A stretch of 31,623 nucleotides of DNA from JAAAPF01 sp964481035. Lineage in GTDB: Bacteria; Pseudomonadota; Alphaproteobacteria; Geminicoccales; Geminicoccaceae. Below, in pieces: positions 14,721 to 24,518 of the stretch. The first letter of the stretch is position 1. Each line of letters starts with the position of its first letter. Under the pieces are notes generated by a model. It searched no databases and had not been told where the DNA came from. It worked only from the letters and a program-made list of their open reading frames with translations. Both the position numbers and the translations under genes were made by a program. Where the stretch lies: NCBI GenBank assembly GCA_964481035.1, contig CAYZSE010000016.1:1-31623 (forward strand), read 5' to 3'.

Positions 14721-16505
14721 TCAATTGTTGGTGGTGGCCCCTGCCGCCCGCGGGATGCGGACGCTCTCGACCAGATCCTGGATCTCCTGCGGCGGCGCCT
14801 CGGTGGCGTTCGACACCACATAGGCGACGGCGAAGTTGAGCGCAGCCCCGACCGCCCCGATCGACAGCGGCGAGATCCCGAACACCCAGTACTCGGCGGT
14901 GTCGGGGAACTGCGCGGTGTCGGGCAGGAAGAACCACCCCTTGTAGAGGAAGATGTAGACGAGGGTGAAGATCAGGCCCGAGAGCATGCCGAGGACCGCC
15001 CCCTTGTCGTTGATGCGCTTGACGAAGATGCCCATCATCAGCGCGGGGAAGATCGAGGCGGCGGCGAGGCCGAAGGCGAGCGCCACGGTCTGCGCGGCGA
15101 AGCCCGGCGGGTTGAGGCCGAGATAGGTCGCGACCACGACGGCGCCGGCCATCGAGATGCGGGCGGCCAGGAGCTCGCCCCGCTCGGAGATGCGCGGGTT
15201 GATCGCACCTTTGATGAGGTCGTGCGAGATCGCCGAGCTGATCGCGAGCAAGAGGCCCGCCGCCGTCGACAGCGCGGCGGCGAGGCCGCCGGCGGCGACG
15301 ATCGCCACGACCCAGGCCGGCAGCTGCGCGATCTCGGGGTTGGCGAGGACGAGGATGTCGCGATTGACCGTCAGCTCGTTGCCCCGCCACGGTACCTCGA
15401 AGCTGCTGGCGCGCTCTTGGAACTGGGCGTTGCCGTCGTTGTAGAACTGGATGCGCCCGTCGTCGTTCTTGTCCTCCCAGGTGACGAGACCGGTGACCTC
15501 CCAGTTGCGCATCCAGTCGGGCCGATCCTCGTAGAGGATGTTGGCGTCGGGCTCACCGATGCGCGCGGTGTCCTGCACCGTCTCGATGAGGTTGAGGCGG
15601 GCCATCGAGCCCACCGCCGGCGCGGTCAGGTAGAGCAGCGCGATGAAGACCAGCGCCCAGCCGGCCGACCAGCGGGCATCGGCGACGCGCGGCACCGTGA
15701 AGAAGCGGATGATGACGTGCGGCAGGCCGGCCGTGCCGATCATCAAGGACAGTGTGAACAGCACCATGTTGAGGGTGTTGGTGTGGTGCCCGGTATAGTT
15801 GTTGAAGCCGAGATCGGTCACCACCTGGTCGAGCTTGGCGAGCAGCGGCAACGCGGAGCCCTGGTGATCCGCGAACAGCCCGAGCGGCGGCACGGCGACG
15901 CCGGTCAGCTGCAGCGAGATGAACACCGCCGGGATGGTGTAGGCGGTGATCAGCACGCAGTACTGCGCGACCTGGGTGTAGGTGATGCCCTTCATCCCGC
16001 CGAGCACGGCGTAGAAGAAGACGATCGCAGCACCGATGAACAAGCCGACAGTAGCGTCGACTTCGAGGAAGCGCGAGAAGGTCACGCCGACGCCGGTCAT
16101 CTGCCCGATGACGTAGGTGACCGAGGCGACGATGAGGCAGAGCACCGCAACCATGCGGGCGCTCTGCGAGTAGAAGCGATCGCCGATGAACTCGGGCACC
16201 GTGAACTTGCCGAACTTGCGCAGATACGGCGCCAGCAGCATTGCCAGCAGCACGTAGCCGCCGGTCCAGCCCATCAGGAAGCTGGAGTTGTCGTAGCCGA
16301 CGAACGCGATCAGGCCGGCCATCGAGATGAACGACGCCGCGGACATCCAGTCGGCAGCCGTGGCCATGCCGTTGGTCACCGGGTGGATGCCGCGGCCGGC
16401 GGCGTAGAACTCGCCCGTCGTCGCCGCCCGCGCGTAGATCGCGATGCCGATGTAGAGCGCGAAGGACGCGCCGACGACGAGATAGATGAGGGTTTGCTGA
16501 TCCAT
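14721..16505 (-). CDS. Sodium:solute symporter, VC_2705/ActP-like subfamily
   Basis: This is a 594-residue inner-membrane carrier of the solute:sodium symporter family, with about 13 hydrophobic helices. Early motifs GRGIHPVTNGMATAADWMSAASFISM (about 38-63) and the late ALSTAAGLLLAISSAISHDL (about 411-430) are family signatures. Between residues about 305 and 390 is a hydrophilic loop that holds D345-x-N347-x-D349-G350-x-I352, a calcium-loop-like motif. Pairing with a small DUF4212 subunit marks the VC_2705 subgroup. Substrates in related ActP are acetate and other short acids; the substrate here is not known. It starts 9 bases after the DUF4212 gene. Confidence 0.92.
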   Translation of the reverse strand: MDQQTLIYLVVGASFALYIGIAIYARAATTGEFYAAGRGIHPVTNGMATAADWMSAASFISMAGLIAFVGYDNSSFLMGWTGGYVLLAMLLAPYLRKFGKFTVPEFIGDRFYSQSARMVAVLCLIVASVTYVIGQMTGVGVTFSRFLEVDATVGLFIGAAIVFFYAVLGGMKGITYTQVAQYCVLITAYTIPAVFISLQLTGVAVPPLGLFADHQGSALPLLAKLDQVVTDLGFNNYTGHHTNTLNMVLFTLSLMIGTAGLPHVIIRFFTVPRVADARWSAGWALVFIALLYLTAPAVGSMARLNLIETVQDTARIGEPDANILYEDRPDWMRNWEVTGLVTWEDKNDDGRIQFYNDGNAQFQERASSFEVPWRGNELTVNRDILVLANPEIAQLPAWVVAIVAAGGLAAALSTAAGLLLAISSAISHDLIKGAINPRISERGELLAARISMAGAVVVATYLGLNPPGFAAQTVALAFGLAAASIFPALMMGIFVKRINDKGAVLGMLSGLIFTLVYIFLYKGWFFLPDTAQFPDTAEYWVFGISPLSIGAVGAALNFAVAYVVSNATEAPPQEIQDLVESVRIPRAAGATTNN

Positions 16506-16514
16506 CGGTCCGCC

Positions 16515-16778
16515 CTACTCCTCGTCGACGCCGAAATGGCGATCGAGCGTGTTCATCCGCCAAGCATAAAAGAAGATCAGGACCAAAAAGGTCAGGATCG
16601 AGCCCTGCTGAGCGAACCAGAAGCCCAGGTCGGCGCCGCCGACAGAGATACCCGACAGCAGCGGGCGCAGCAGGATGCCGAAGCCGAAGGACACCAGCGC
16701 CCAGATGGCCAAGAGTATCCAGACCAGGCGGACGTTGGCCTTCCAGTAGTCTTCGCCGGACTGTCTATCTACACTCAT
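16515..16778 (-). CDS. DUF4212 small subunit of the sodium/solute symporter
   Basis: This is an 87-residue protein with two membrane helices (about 19-43 and 55-76) separated by the conserved-looking GGADLGFWFAQQGSI turn. An N-terminal basic/aromatic segment (DYWKANVRLVW) is typical of DUF4212, the predicted small subunit of VC_2705-type symporters. The ATG at 16778 follows AGGAAGGGG; the frame continues upstream, but that adds an uncharacteristic arginine-rich tail. It is the first gene of the minus-strand symporter unit, so its promoter lies in the gap above it. Confidence 0.9.
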   Translation of the reverse strand: MSVDRQSGEDYWKANVRLVWILLAIWALVSFGFGILLRPLLSGISVGGADLGFWFAQQGSILTFLVLIFFYAWRMNTLDRHFGVDEE

Positions 16779-17383
16779 GGGAACCCCTTCCTGAACAAAC
16801 TTGGTGGACCGGCGGCGTGGCCGGGCCTTGTTGGCTGACGGGAACATTCATCGACGAGGCCACAGTCCATGCAACCGCGCCGACGAGCGGCGTGCGACGG
16901 TAGCCCCTGATGCTCAGCGCGTACTCTCCCTGCGCTTATCTGCGGCGCCGTGGGCGCTGCACATTCTTGCCGTTCCGCCATACCTGCGGAGTTGGCAGCA
17001 GGCAAGTGCCGGCGCGAGGCGTTGGACCTTCGCGTAACCAGAAAGCGGTGCGTCACAGCCCTGACGCGAGAACCCGCCTTCGGGCCTACCGGGCTGAGCG
17101 ATACCGGCGGCGCGGTGACCGCTCGCCCGGCCGATCGTCGCTCGGCAGACCGCGGCCTCGACGAGGTGGTGCCGAACAAGCTACCGATGGCGCTAGGTAA
17201 CGAGGGATCGACCCTCGGCGCGACCATCGGCGCGATGATGAGCTTCGGGTCATGGGGCTCGGCGGGGGGCGACACGACGCCGACGCCGGGACGCATCACG
17301 CATGCGTTCCGCTCTAGGATCACGACGCCGTCCACCATGACGCGCCGGCCGCCTCCGGGTGCGGTCGCCCGCGGAGATCGCCG
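16779..17383. other. Long divergent intergenic region (605 bases)
   Basis: This gap separates the symporter unit from the hydroxyacid reductase gene and should contain both promoters. I found no strong -35/-10 pair and no RNA gene. On the minus strand, 17279-17338 reads VMVDGVVILERNACVMRPGV, which resembles the C-terminal VxVDGxVV segment common in amidohydrolases. It has no start or flanking domain, so it may be a gene relic or chance. Confidence 0.4.
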
Positions 17384-18331
17384 ATGCCGATCGTCCTCGT
17401 CACCGACATGCCGCCCGAGCGCGAGGCCGAGTGGTGCCGGATCCTCGCCGCCGCCATGCCGGAGGAGAGGATCGTCGCCGGCGCCGCGTTCGCGGGCTCG
17501 GGCGTGGATGCGGCCACCGTCGATATCGCCATCGCCGCCAACCCGAAACCAGCGGCGCTGGCGCCCTTCACGGCGCTGCGCTTCGTGCAGTCGCTCTGGG
17601 CCGGGGTCGAGCACCTCGTTGACAATCCGGCGCTGCCGCCGCGAGCACCGCTCGCCCGGCTCGTCGATCCCACCATGGCGCGGTTCATGGCCGAGGCCGT
17701 GCTCGCCCACGTGATGGCGATGCACCGCGATCACGGCCGTTACGGGCGGGCCCAGAGCGCGCGGCAATGGGCGCCTGCAGCGGTCTGCCAGGCCGGCGCG
17801 CGCACGGTCGGCTTTCTCGGCACGGGCGAGCTCGCCCGCGCCTGCATGGCGCTGCTCGGCCCGGTCGGCTTCGCGCTCGCCGGCTGGAGCCGCTCGCCGC
17901 GGGCGATCGCGGGCGTGCGCACCTTCGCCGGCGAGGCGGGGCTCGCGGTCATGCTCGGCGAGGTCGACATCCTCGTGAACCTCCTGCCGCTCACGCCCGA
18001 GACCCGCGGCATCGTCGATGCGCGCCTCTTGGCGGCGCTCAAGCCCGGGGCGTCCTTCGTCAACGTCGCCCGCGGCGGCCACGTCGTCGACGCGGACCTC
18101 CTCGCCGCCCTCGACCGCGGCCAGCTCGCGGACGCCGCCCTCGACGTCTTTCACGAGGAGCCGCTACCGGCCGACCACCCCTTCTGGCGCCACCCCAAGG
18201 TGCGTGTGTTCCCCCACGTCGCGGCCCCCACCGACCCGGCGAGCGCCGCGCGCATCGCCGCTGCCAACGTCTGCGCCTTCCGCCGGGGCGCGCCGCTCGC
18301 CGGCCTCGTCGATCGCGCGCGGGGCTACTGA
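17384..18331 (+). CDS. 2-hydroxyacid dehydrogenase, glyoxylate/hydroxypyruvate reductase A-like
   Basis: This is a 315-residue cytosolic NAD(P)H-dependent reductase of the D-isomer 2-hydroxyacid dehydrogenase family, close to GhrA in form. The nucleotide-binding turn is VGFLGTGELAR (142-152), and the catalytic set is R230 (VNVARGGHVVD), E259 (DVFHEEPLP) and H278 (VFPHVAAPT). The short N-terminal substrate domain with FVQSLWAGVEHL (68-78) is typical of GhrA. It would reduce glyoxylate or hydroxypyruvate to the hydroxy acid. Its neighbours do not form an obvious pathway with it. The ATG at 17384 follows GGAGA; an earlier frame extension is not supported. Confidence 0.88.
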   Translation: MPIVLVTDMPPEREAEWCRILAAAMPEERIVAGAAFAGSGVDAATVDIAIAANPKPAALAPFTALRFVQSLWAGVEHLVDNPALPPRAPLARLVDPTMARFMAEAVLAHVMAMHRDHGRYGRAQSARQWAPAAVCQAGARTVGFLGTGELARACMALLGPVGFALAGWSRSPRAIAGVRTFAGEAGLAVMLGEVDILVNLLPLTPETRGIVDARLLAALKPGASFVNVARGGHVVDADLLAALDRGQLADAALDVFHEEPLPADHPFWRHPKVRVFPHVAAPTDPASAARIAAANVCAFRRGAPLAGLVDRARGY

Positions 18332-18372
18332 ACCGGACGGGCTCGGCTCGGCCGGTCGGACCTGCGCGATTA

Positions 18373-18402
18373 TTGTGCAGCGCCGCGCCGCTTCCCATAT
18401 GT
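18373..18402 (+). promoter_or_regulatory. Candidate heat-shock (RpoH-type) promoter for clpB
   Basis: TTGTGC (18373-18378) and CCCATATG (18394-18401) are separated by 15 bases, resembling the short-spaced CTTG / CCCATNTA pattern of RpoH promoters. The implied start is about 60 bases ahead of clpB, a classic heat-shock gene. The -35 match is incomplete. Confidence 0.4.
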
Positions 18403-18470
18403 CGGGCGCGCCGTCGTGATGCCGAATGCGGGTCGCGGCCGGCCGCTCGCCAACCAGGGAGCACGCGACC

Positions 18471-21068
<2,598 letters not shown>

Positions 21069-21077
21069 CGGCTCGAG

Positions 21078-21105
21078 GGCCCGGGCTCCCCGCCCGGGCC
21101 TTTTT
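21078..21105 (+). terminator. Intrinsic terminator after clpB
   Basis: A 9-bp GC stem (GGCCCGGGC / GCCCGGGCC) with a 5-base loop is followed by TTTTT. It begins 10 bases after the clpB stop codon. Confidence 0.93.
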
Positions 21106-21106
21106 C

Positions 21107-21115
21107 TGCTATAAT
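21107..21115 (+). promoter_or_regulatory. Extended -10 promoter for the antitoxin-like gene
   Basis: TGCTATAAT is a perfect extended -10 element (TGN plus TATAAT) that begins 2 bases after the T-run of the clpB terminator. No good -35 lies upstream, as is usual for extended -10 promoters. Transcription would start near 21122, about 32 bases before the gene at 21154. Confidence 0.55.
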
Positions 21116-21153
21116 CCATGTGAAAAGATCAACGAAACGAAAAGGATCGTCCG

Positions 21154-21402
21154 ATGTCCCGCATCAGCCGCGAGGCGTTCACCCGCGAGCCCATGGCCGC
21201 CACGCGCGCCGCCGCCTGCGGCCCCGTCTTCGTCCTCGCCCGCGGCGCCCCCACCCACGTGCTCATGAACATCACCGACTACGAGCGCCTCGCCGGCTCC
21301 GCGCCGAGCCACGGCGACATTCGCGCCATGCCCGACGCGACGACCCTCGACCTCGACGCCCACCGCATCGCCTTGCGTCTCACTCCTGACGCGGCGGATT
21401 GA
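21154..21402 (+). CDS. Phd/YefM-like antitoxin, no toxin partner seen
   Basis: This is an 82-residue protein. The middle segment GPVFVLARGAPTHVLMNITDYERLAG (about 23-48) is the recognisable Phd/YefM core, in which a short DNA-binding domain precedes the toxin-binding tail. The tail here is short and acidic. The start at 21154 sits at the end of a plausible leader with only a weak ribosome site (AAAAGGATCG). Type II antitoxins normally precede a toxin gene, often overlapping it, but the 100 bases after the stop encode no VapC-, RelE- or Doc-like protein and the next gene is on the other strand. It could be an orphan antitoxin or a toxin-loss remnant. Confidence 0.75.
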   Translation: MSRISREAFTREPMAATRAAACGPVFVLARGAPTHVLMNITDYERLAGSAPSHGDIRAMPDATTLDLDAHRIALRLTPDAAD

Positions 21403-21503
21403 CGCCACCTGCGGCCTCGTCGCTCGGACGGCTCGGGTCACCTCGGCCAACGCCGACGGCCTCGCATCCGCCGGCGCCGCCGCCCCGCCGTCTCCAGCCG
21501 CGA

Positions 21504-21710
21504 TTACTTGCCGACGATGACGTCAGACGACTTGAAGATCGCCGTCACCTCGTCGCCGACGGCGAGCTTCAGGTCGTCCGCAGCGGCGCAGGTGGTCTTC
21601 GAGGTGATGATGACGCCGTTGCCGATGTCGATCTGGATCCGGGCCGCGATCGGTCCCCGATCGACGGCGATGACGGTACCCGTCAATTGATTGCGGGCGC
21701 TGAGCTTCAT
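21504..21710 (-). CDS. mop: Molbindin (TOBE/Mop-domain molybdate-binding protein)
   Basis: This is a 68-residue single TOBE/Mop domain (SARNQLTGTV..., ending FKSSDVIVGK), normal length for a stand-alone molbindin. Such proteins form hexamers that bind and buffer molybdate or tungstate in the cytosol. It lies divergent from modABC, with the start at 21710, so it shares a control region with the transporter. GGAG is about 10 bases upstream of the ATG. The ModE-like regulator in this window has no TOBE domain of its own, which makes this separate Mop notable. Confidence 0.88.
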   Translation of the reverse strand: MKLSARNQLTGTVIAVDRGPIAARIQIDIGNGVIITSKTTCAAADDLKLAVGDEVTAIFKSSDVIVGK

Positions 21711-21772
21711 GACGCGCGTGCTCCAGGCGGGTACGAGTGACTTAAGTGCAGTGCAGCATCCGTTGCCAGATG

Positions 21773-21797
21773 CGTTGTATGTGCGCAGACATAGCGG
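21773..21797. promoter_or_regulatory. Candidate Mo-box (ModE operator) between mop and modA
   Basis: The inverted repeat TATGT-GCGCAG-ACATA (21778-21793), flanked by CG-containing sequence on both sides, resembles the ModE-type palindrome (CGNTATATA...). It lies 25 to 45 bases ahead of modA. A TTGCCA at 21763-21768 could be a -35 element, in which case the site would overlap the promoter. Support is positional plus partial sequence match. Confidence 0.4.
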
Positions 21798-21821
21798 GTC
21801 AATCGCGATGGAGTGACCGCC

Positions 21822-22607
21822 ATGCCGTGTCGCCGTCGGACCGGACTCTCGTCGCTCGCGTTCGCGGCCGCCGCCGTTCTCGTCGCGCAAGTCCCGCCGA
21901 CGCGGGCGCAGGAGCCGGTGACCGTCTTCGCGGCGGCGACGCTGACCGATACCGTGGGGCGGATCGCCGAGCTCTACGAGACCGAGACCGGCAGCCCGGT
22001 GCGGCTCTCCTTCGCCGCCAGCTCCACGCTGGCGCGGCAGATCGTGGCCGGGGCTCCGGCCGACATCTTCCTCTCCGCCAACGAGCGCTGGATGGACTAC
22101 GTCGCCGACGCGGGGCTGATCGACGCCGCAACCCGGGCGAGCGTCCTCGGCAACCGGCTGGTGCTGATCGCACCCGCCGACAGCCCGCTCGATCGGCTCA
22201 CGGTGGATGGCGGGCTCGACCTCGACGCGCTGGTCGATGGCGGGCGCATCGCCATGGCCGACCCCGACCACACCCCCGTCGGGCTCTATGCGAAGGATGC
22301 GCTCGAGAGCCTCGGCCTGTGGGAACAAGCGGCGCCGCGCCTCGCCCGCACCGCCGAGGTCCGGGCCGCCGTCGCCCTGGTCGCCAGCGGCGAGGCACCG
22401 CTCGGGGTGGTCTACGCGACCGACGCCGCCGTCAGCCCCGACGTCAAGGTCGTCGGGCTCATCCCGCCCGAGAGCCACGCGCCGATCAGCTTTTCCTTCG
22501 CCGTCATCGCGGGCGCGAGCGCGCCGGCGGTCATGGAAGTCTTCGCCTTCCTCGGCGGGCCCGAGGCGCGCGCCGTCTTCACGGAGGCCGGGTTCGAGGT
22601 GAAATGA
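21822..22607 (+). CDS. modA: Molybdate ABC transporter, periplasmic binding protein ModA
   Basis: This is a 261-residue periplasmic receptor for molybdate or tungstate. A signal peptide (about 1-32, ending at TRAQ) is followed by the ModA signature VFAAATLTDTVGRIAELYE and FAASSTLARQI, which supply oxyanion-binding hydroxyl groups. The later LYAKDALESLGLW and GEAPLGVVYATDA segments are also family-typical. The ATG at 21822 follows GGAG by about 8 bases; a GTG 9 bases earlier is less likely. It leads modABC. Confidence 0.95.
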   Translation: MPCRRRTGLSSLAFAAAAVLVAQVPPTRAQEPVTVFAAATLTDTVGRIAELYETETGSPVRLSFAASSTLARQIVAGAPADIFLSANERWMDYVADAGLIDAATRASVLGNRLVLIAPADSPLDRLTVDGGLDLDALVDGGRIAMADPDHTPVGLYAKDALESLGLWEQAAPRLARTAEVRAAVALVASGEAPLGVVYATDAAVSPDVKVVGLIPPESHAPISFSFAVIAGASAPAVMEVFAFLGGPEARAVFTEAGFEVK

Positions 22608-22632
22608 TCGCCACCCCGGGGGTGAAGATGCC

Positions 22633-23319
22633 TTGTTGAGCGAAGCCGAGTGGGAGGCGCTCAAGCTCAGCTTTCGGATCGCGAGCGTCGGCGTCGCCGC
22701 GGCGCTCCCCTTGGCCGTCGCAGTGGCCTACGTGCTGGCGCGGGTGCGGCTGCCGGGCAAGATGCTCCTCGACGGGATCGTCCACCTGCCCTTGGTGCTG
22801 CCGCCGGTGGTGATCGGCTATCTGCTCCTGGTCACCTTGGGCACCCGCGCACCGATCGGCGGCTGGCTGCTCGAGACCTTCGGCATCCGGCTGGTCTTCG
22901 ACTGGAAGGGGGCGGCGCTGGCGGTGGCGGTGGTGACCTTCCCCTTCACCGTCCGCGCCGTGCGCCTCTCGCTCGAGGCGGCCGATCCGGAGCTGGAGGC
23001 GGCGGCCCGCACCCTCGGCGCCGGGCGGCTCGACGTCTTCTGGACGATCACGCTGCCGCAGGCGCTCCCCGGCATCATCGCCGGGGCGATCACCGCCTTC
23101 GCCGCCGGTCTCGGCGAGTTCGGCGCGATCATCACCTTCGTCTCGAACGTGCCCGGCGAGACCCGCACGCTGCCGCTCGCGATCTATACCGCCATCCAGA
23201 CGCCGGGCGGCGAGGCCCAGGCGATGCGGCTCGCCATGCTCTCGATCGGGCTCGCGCTGCTCGGCCTCGCCCTCTCCGACCTCGCCGCCCGGCGCATCCG
23301 CCGCGGCCGCGGCGGCTGA
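22633..23319 (+). CDS. modB: Molybdate ABC transporter permease ModB
   Basis: This is a 228-residue inner-membrane permease with about five to six helices. The ABC EAA loop, ELEAAARTLGAGRLDVFWTITLPQALPGI (about 118-146), contacts the ModC ATPase. The N-terminal LSEAEWEALKLS matches ModB well and sets the start at a TTG (22633), with GGGGGTG about 10 bases upstream. No ATG in this frame fits. It begins 25 bases after modA, and its stop lies 7 bases before the modC GTG, so the three genes form one operon. Confidence 0.93.
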   Translation: MLSEAEWEALKLSFRIASVGVAAALPLAVAVAYVLARVRLPGKMLLDGIVHLPLVLPPVVIGYLLLVTLGTRAPIGGWLLETFGIRLVFDWKGAALAVAVVTFPFTVRAVRLSLEAADPELEAAARTLGAGRLDVFWTITLPQALPGIIAGAITAFAAGLGEFGAIITFVSNVPGETRTLPLAIYTAIQTPGGEAQAMRLAMLSIGLALLGLALSDLAARRIRRGRGG

Positions 23320-23326
23320 TCCGAAG

Positions 23327-24466
23327 GTGGCGCTCGAGGTCGCGATCGAGAAGCGCTTGGGCGGGTTCGACCTCGCCGTCGCCTTCGCCGGCGAGCGGCA
23401 GGGCGTAACGGCGCTCTTCGGCGCGTCGGGATCGGGCAAGACCGCGACCGTGCGGATGATCGCCGGCATGAGCCGGCCCGACCGCGGCCATATCCGCGTC
23501 GACGGCGAGACGTTCGTCGACCGTTCCGGCGGCATCGAGCTGCCGCCGGAACGGCGGCGGGTCGGTTACGTCTTCCAGGACGCCAAGCTGTTTCCGCACA
23601 TGAGCGTTCGCCGCAATCTGGATTACGGCTTTCGCCGCGCGCCGACGGGCGAGCGACGGATCGATTTCGACGATGTGGTCGGTCTCTTGGGGATCGAGGG
23701 ACTGCTGGAGCGCCGTCCGCACGCGCTCTCCGGCGGCGAGCGGCAACGGGTGGCCCTCGGCCGCGCGTTGCTCGCCCAGCCGCGCATCGTCCTCCTCGAC
23801 GAGCCGCTGGCGGCGCTGGACACCGCCCGCAAGGCGGAGATCCTGCCCTTCATCGAGCGCCTGCGCGACGAGCTCGGCCTGCCGATGGTCTATGTCAGCC
23901 ACAGCCTCGACGAGGTGGTGCGCCTCGCCGACGATCTCGTCGTCCTCGACGGCGGACGCGTCCTCGCGAGCGGCCCCCTGGTTCCCACCATGAGCCGCCC
24001 GGAGCTGCGCGGCATCGTCGGCGCGTTCGACTTCGGCGCGGTCTTGGAGGCGGCAGTGGTCGTGCACGACGACCGCTACGCGCTGACCGTGCTCGAAACA
24101 CCGGGCGGGCACCTGAGGGTGCCGCGGATGGACGCGCCGCCCGGCCGGCGCGTGCGGGTCCGCATCCGTGCCGTCGACGTCGCCCTGTCGCTCGATCCGC
24201 CGGTGCGTGCGAGCGTCGTCAACGTGCTGATCGGCTCGATCCGGGAGGTGACGCCGCACGGCGGTCCCGGCGCGACGGCGATCGTCGATCTGGGTGGCGC
24301 CGAGCTGGTGGCAGCGATCACGAGGCTTTCGGCCGAGCGCCTGGGCCTCGAGCCCGGCGTTCGGGTCTACGTCATGATCAAGGCCGTCGCCCTCGACCGC
24401 GCGGAGCCGCCGCGCGGCCGGCGACCCGTCACGCCGTCGCGAGCGCTCGGGTGGGGACAGCCTTGA
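23327..24466 (+). CDS. modC: Molybdate ABC transporter ATP-binding protein ModC
   Basis: This is a 379-residue cytosolic ATPase that powers ModAB uptake. Its motifs are Walker A GASGSGKTATV (about 32-42), signature LSGGERQRVALGRALL (about 132-147), Walker B IVLLDEPLAALD and the switch histidine in VYVSHSLDEV. The C-terminal TOBE domain (about 285-360, VNVLIGSIREVTPHG) binds oxyanion and can inhibit transport. It begins at a GTG after GAAGG. Length is typical of ModC with a full regulatory domain. Confidence 0.96.
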   Translation: MALEVAIEKRLGGFDLAVAFAGERQGVTALFGASGSGKTATVRMIAGMSRPDRGHIRVDGETFVDRSGGIELPPERRRVGYVFQDAKLFPHMSVRRNLDYGFRRAPTGERRIDFDDVVGLLGIEGLLERRPHALSGGERQRVALGRALLAQPRIVLLDEPLAALDTARKAEILPFIERLRDELGLPMVYVSHSLDEVVRLADDLVVLDGGRVLASGPLVPTMSRPELRGIVGAFDFGAVLEAAVVVHDDRYALTVLETPGGHLRVPRMDAPPGRRVRVRIRAVDVALSLDPPVRASVVNVLIGSIREVTPHGGPGATAIVDLGGAELVAAITRLSAERLGLEPGVRVYVMIKAVALDRAEPPRGRRPVTPSRALGWGQP

Positions 24467-24518
24467 CGGCGGCGCTGCGTTCGGCCGACACCGCCGGAGC
24501 CGACGGAGGTGGCGCCCC

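Noticed and set aside
21403..21503. A toxin gene following the antitoxin-like gene
   Set aside because: The remaining frames are short or overlap mop antisense, and none starts with or contains VapC, RelE/ParE or Doc motifs.
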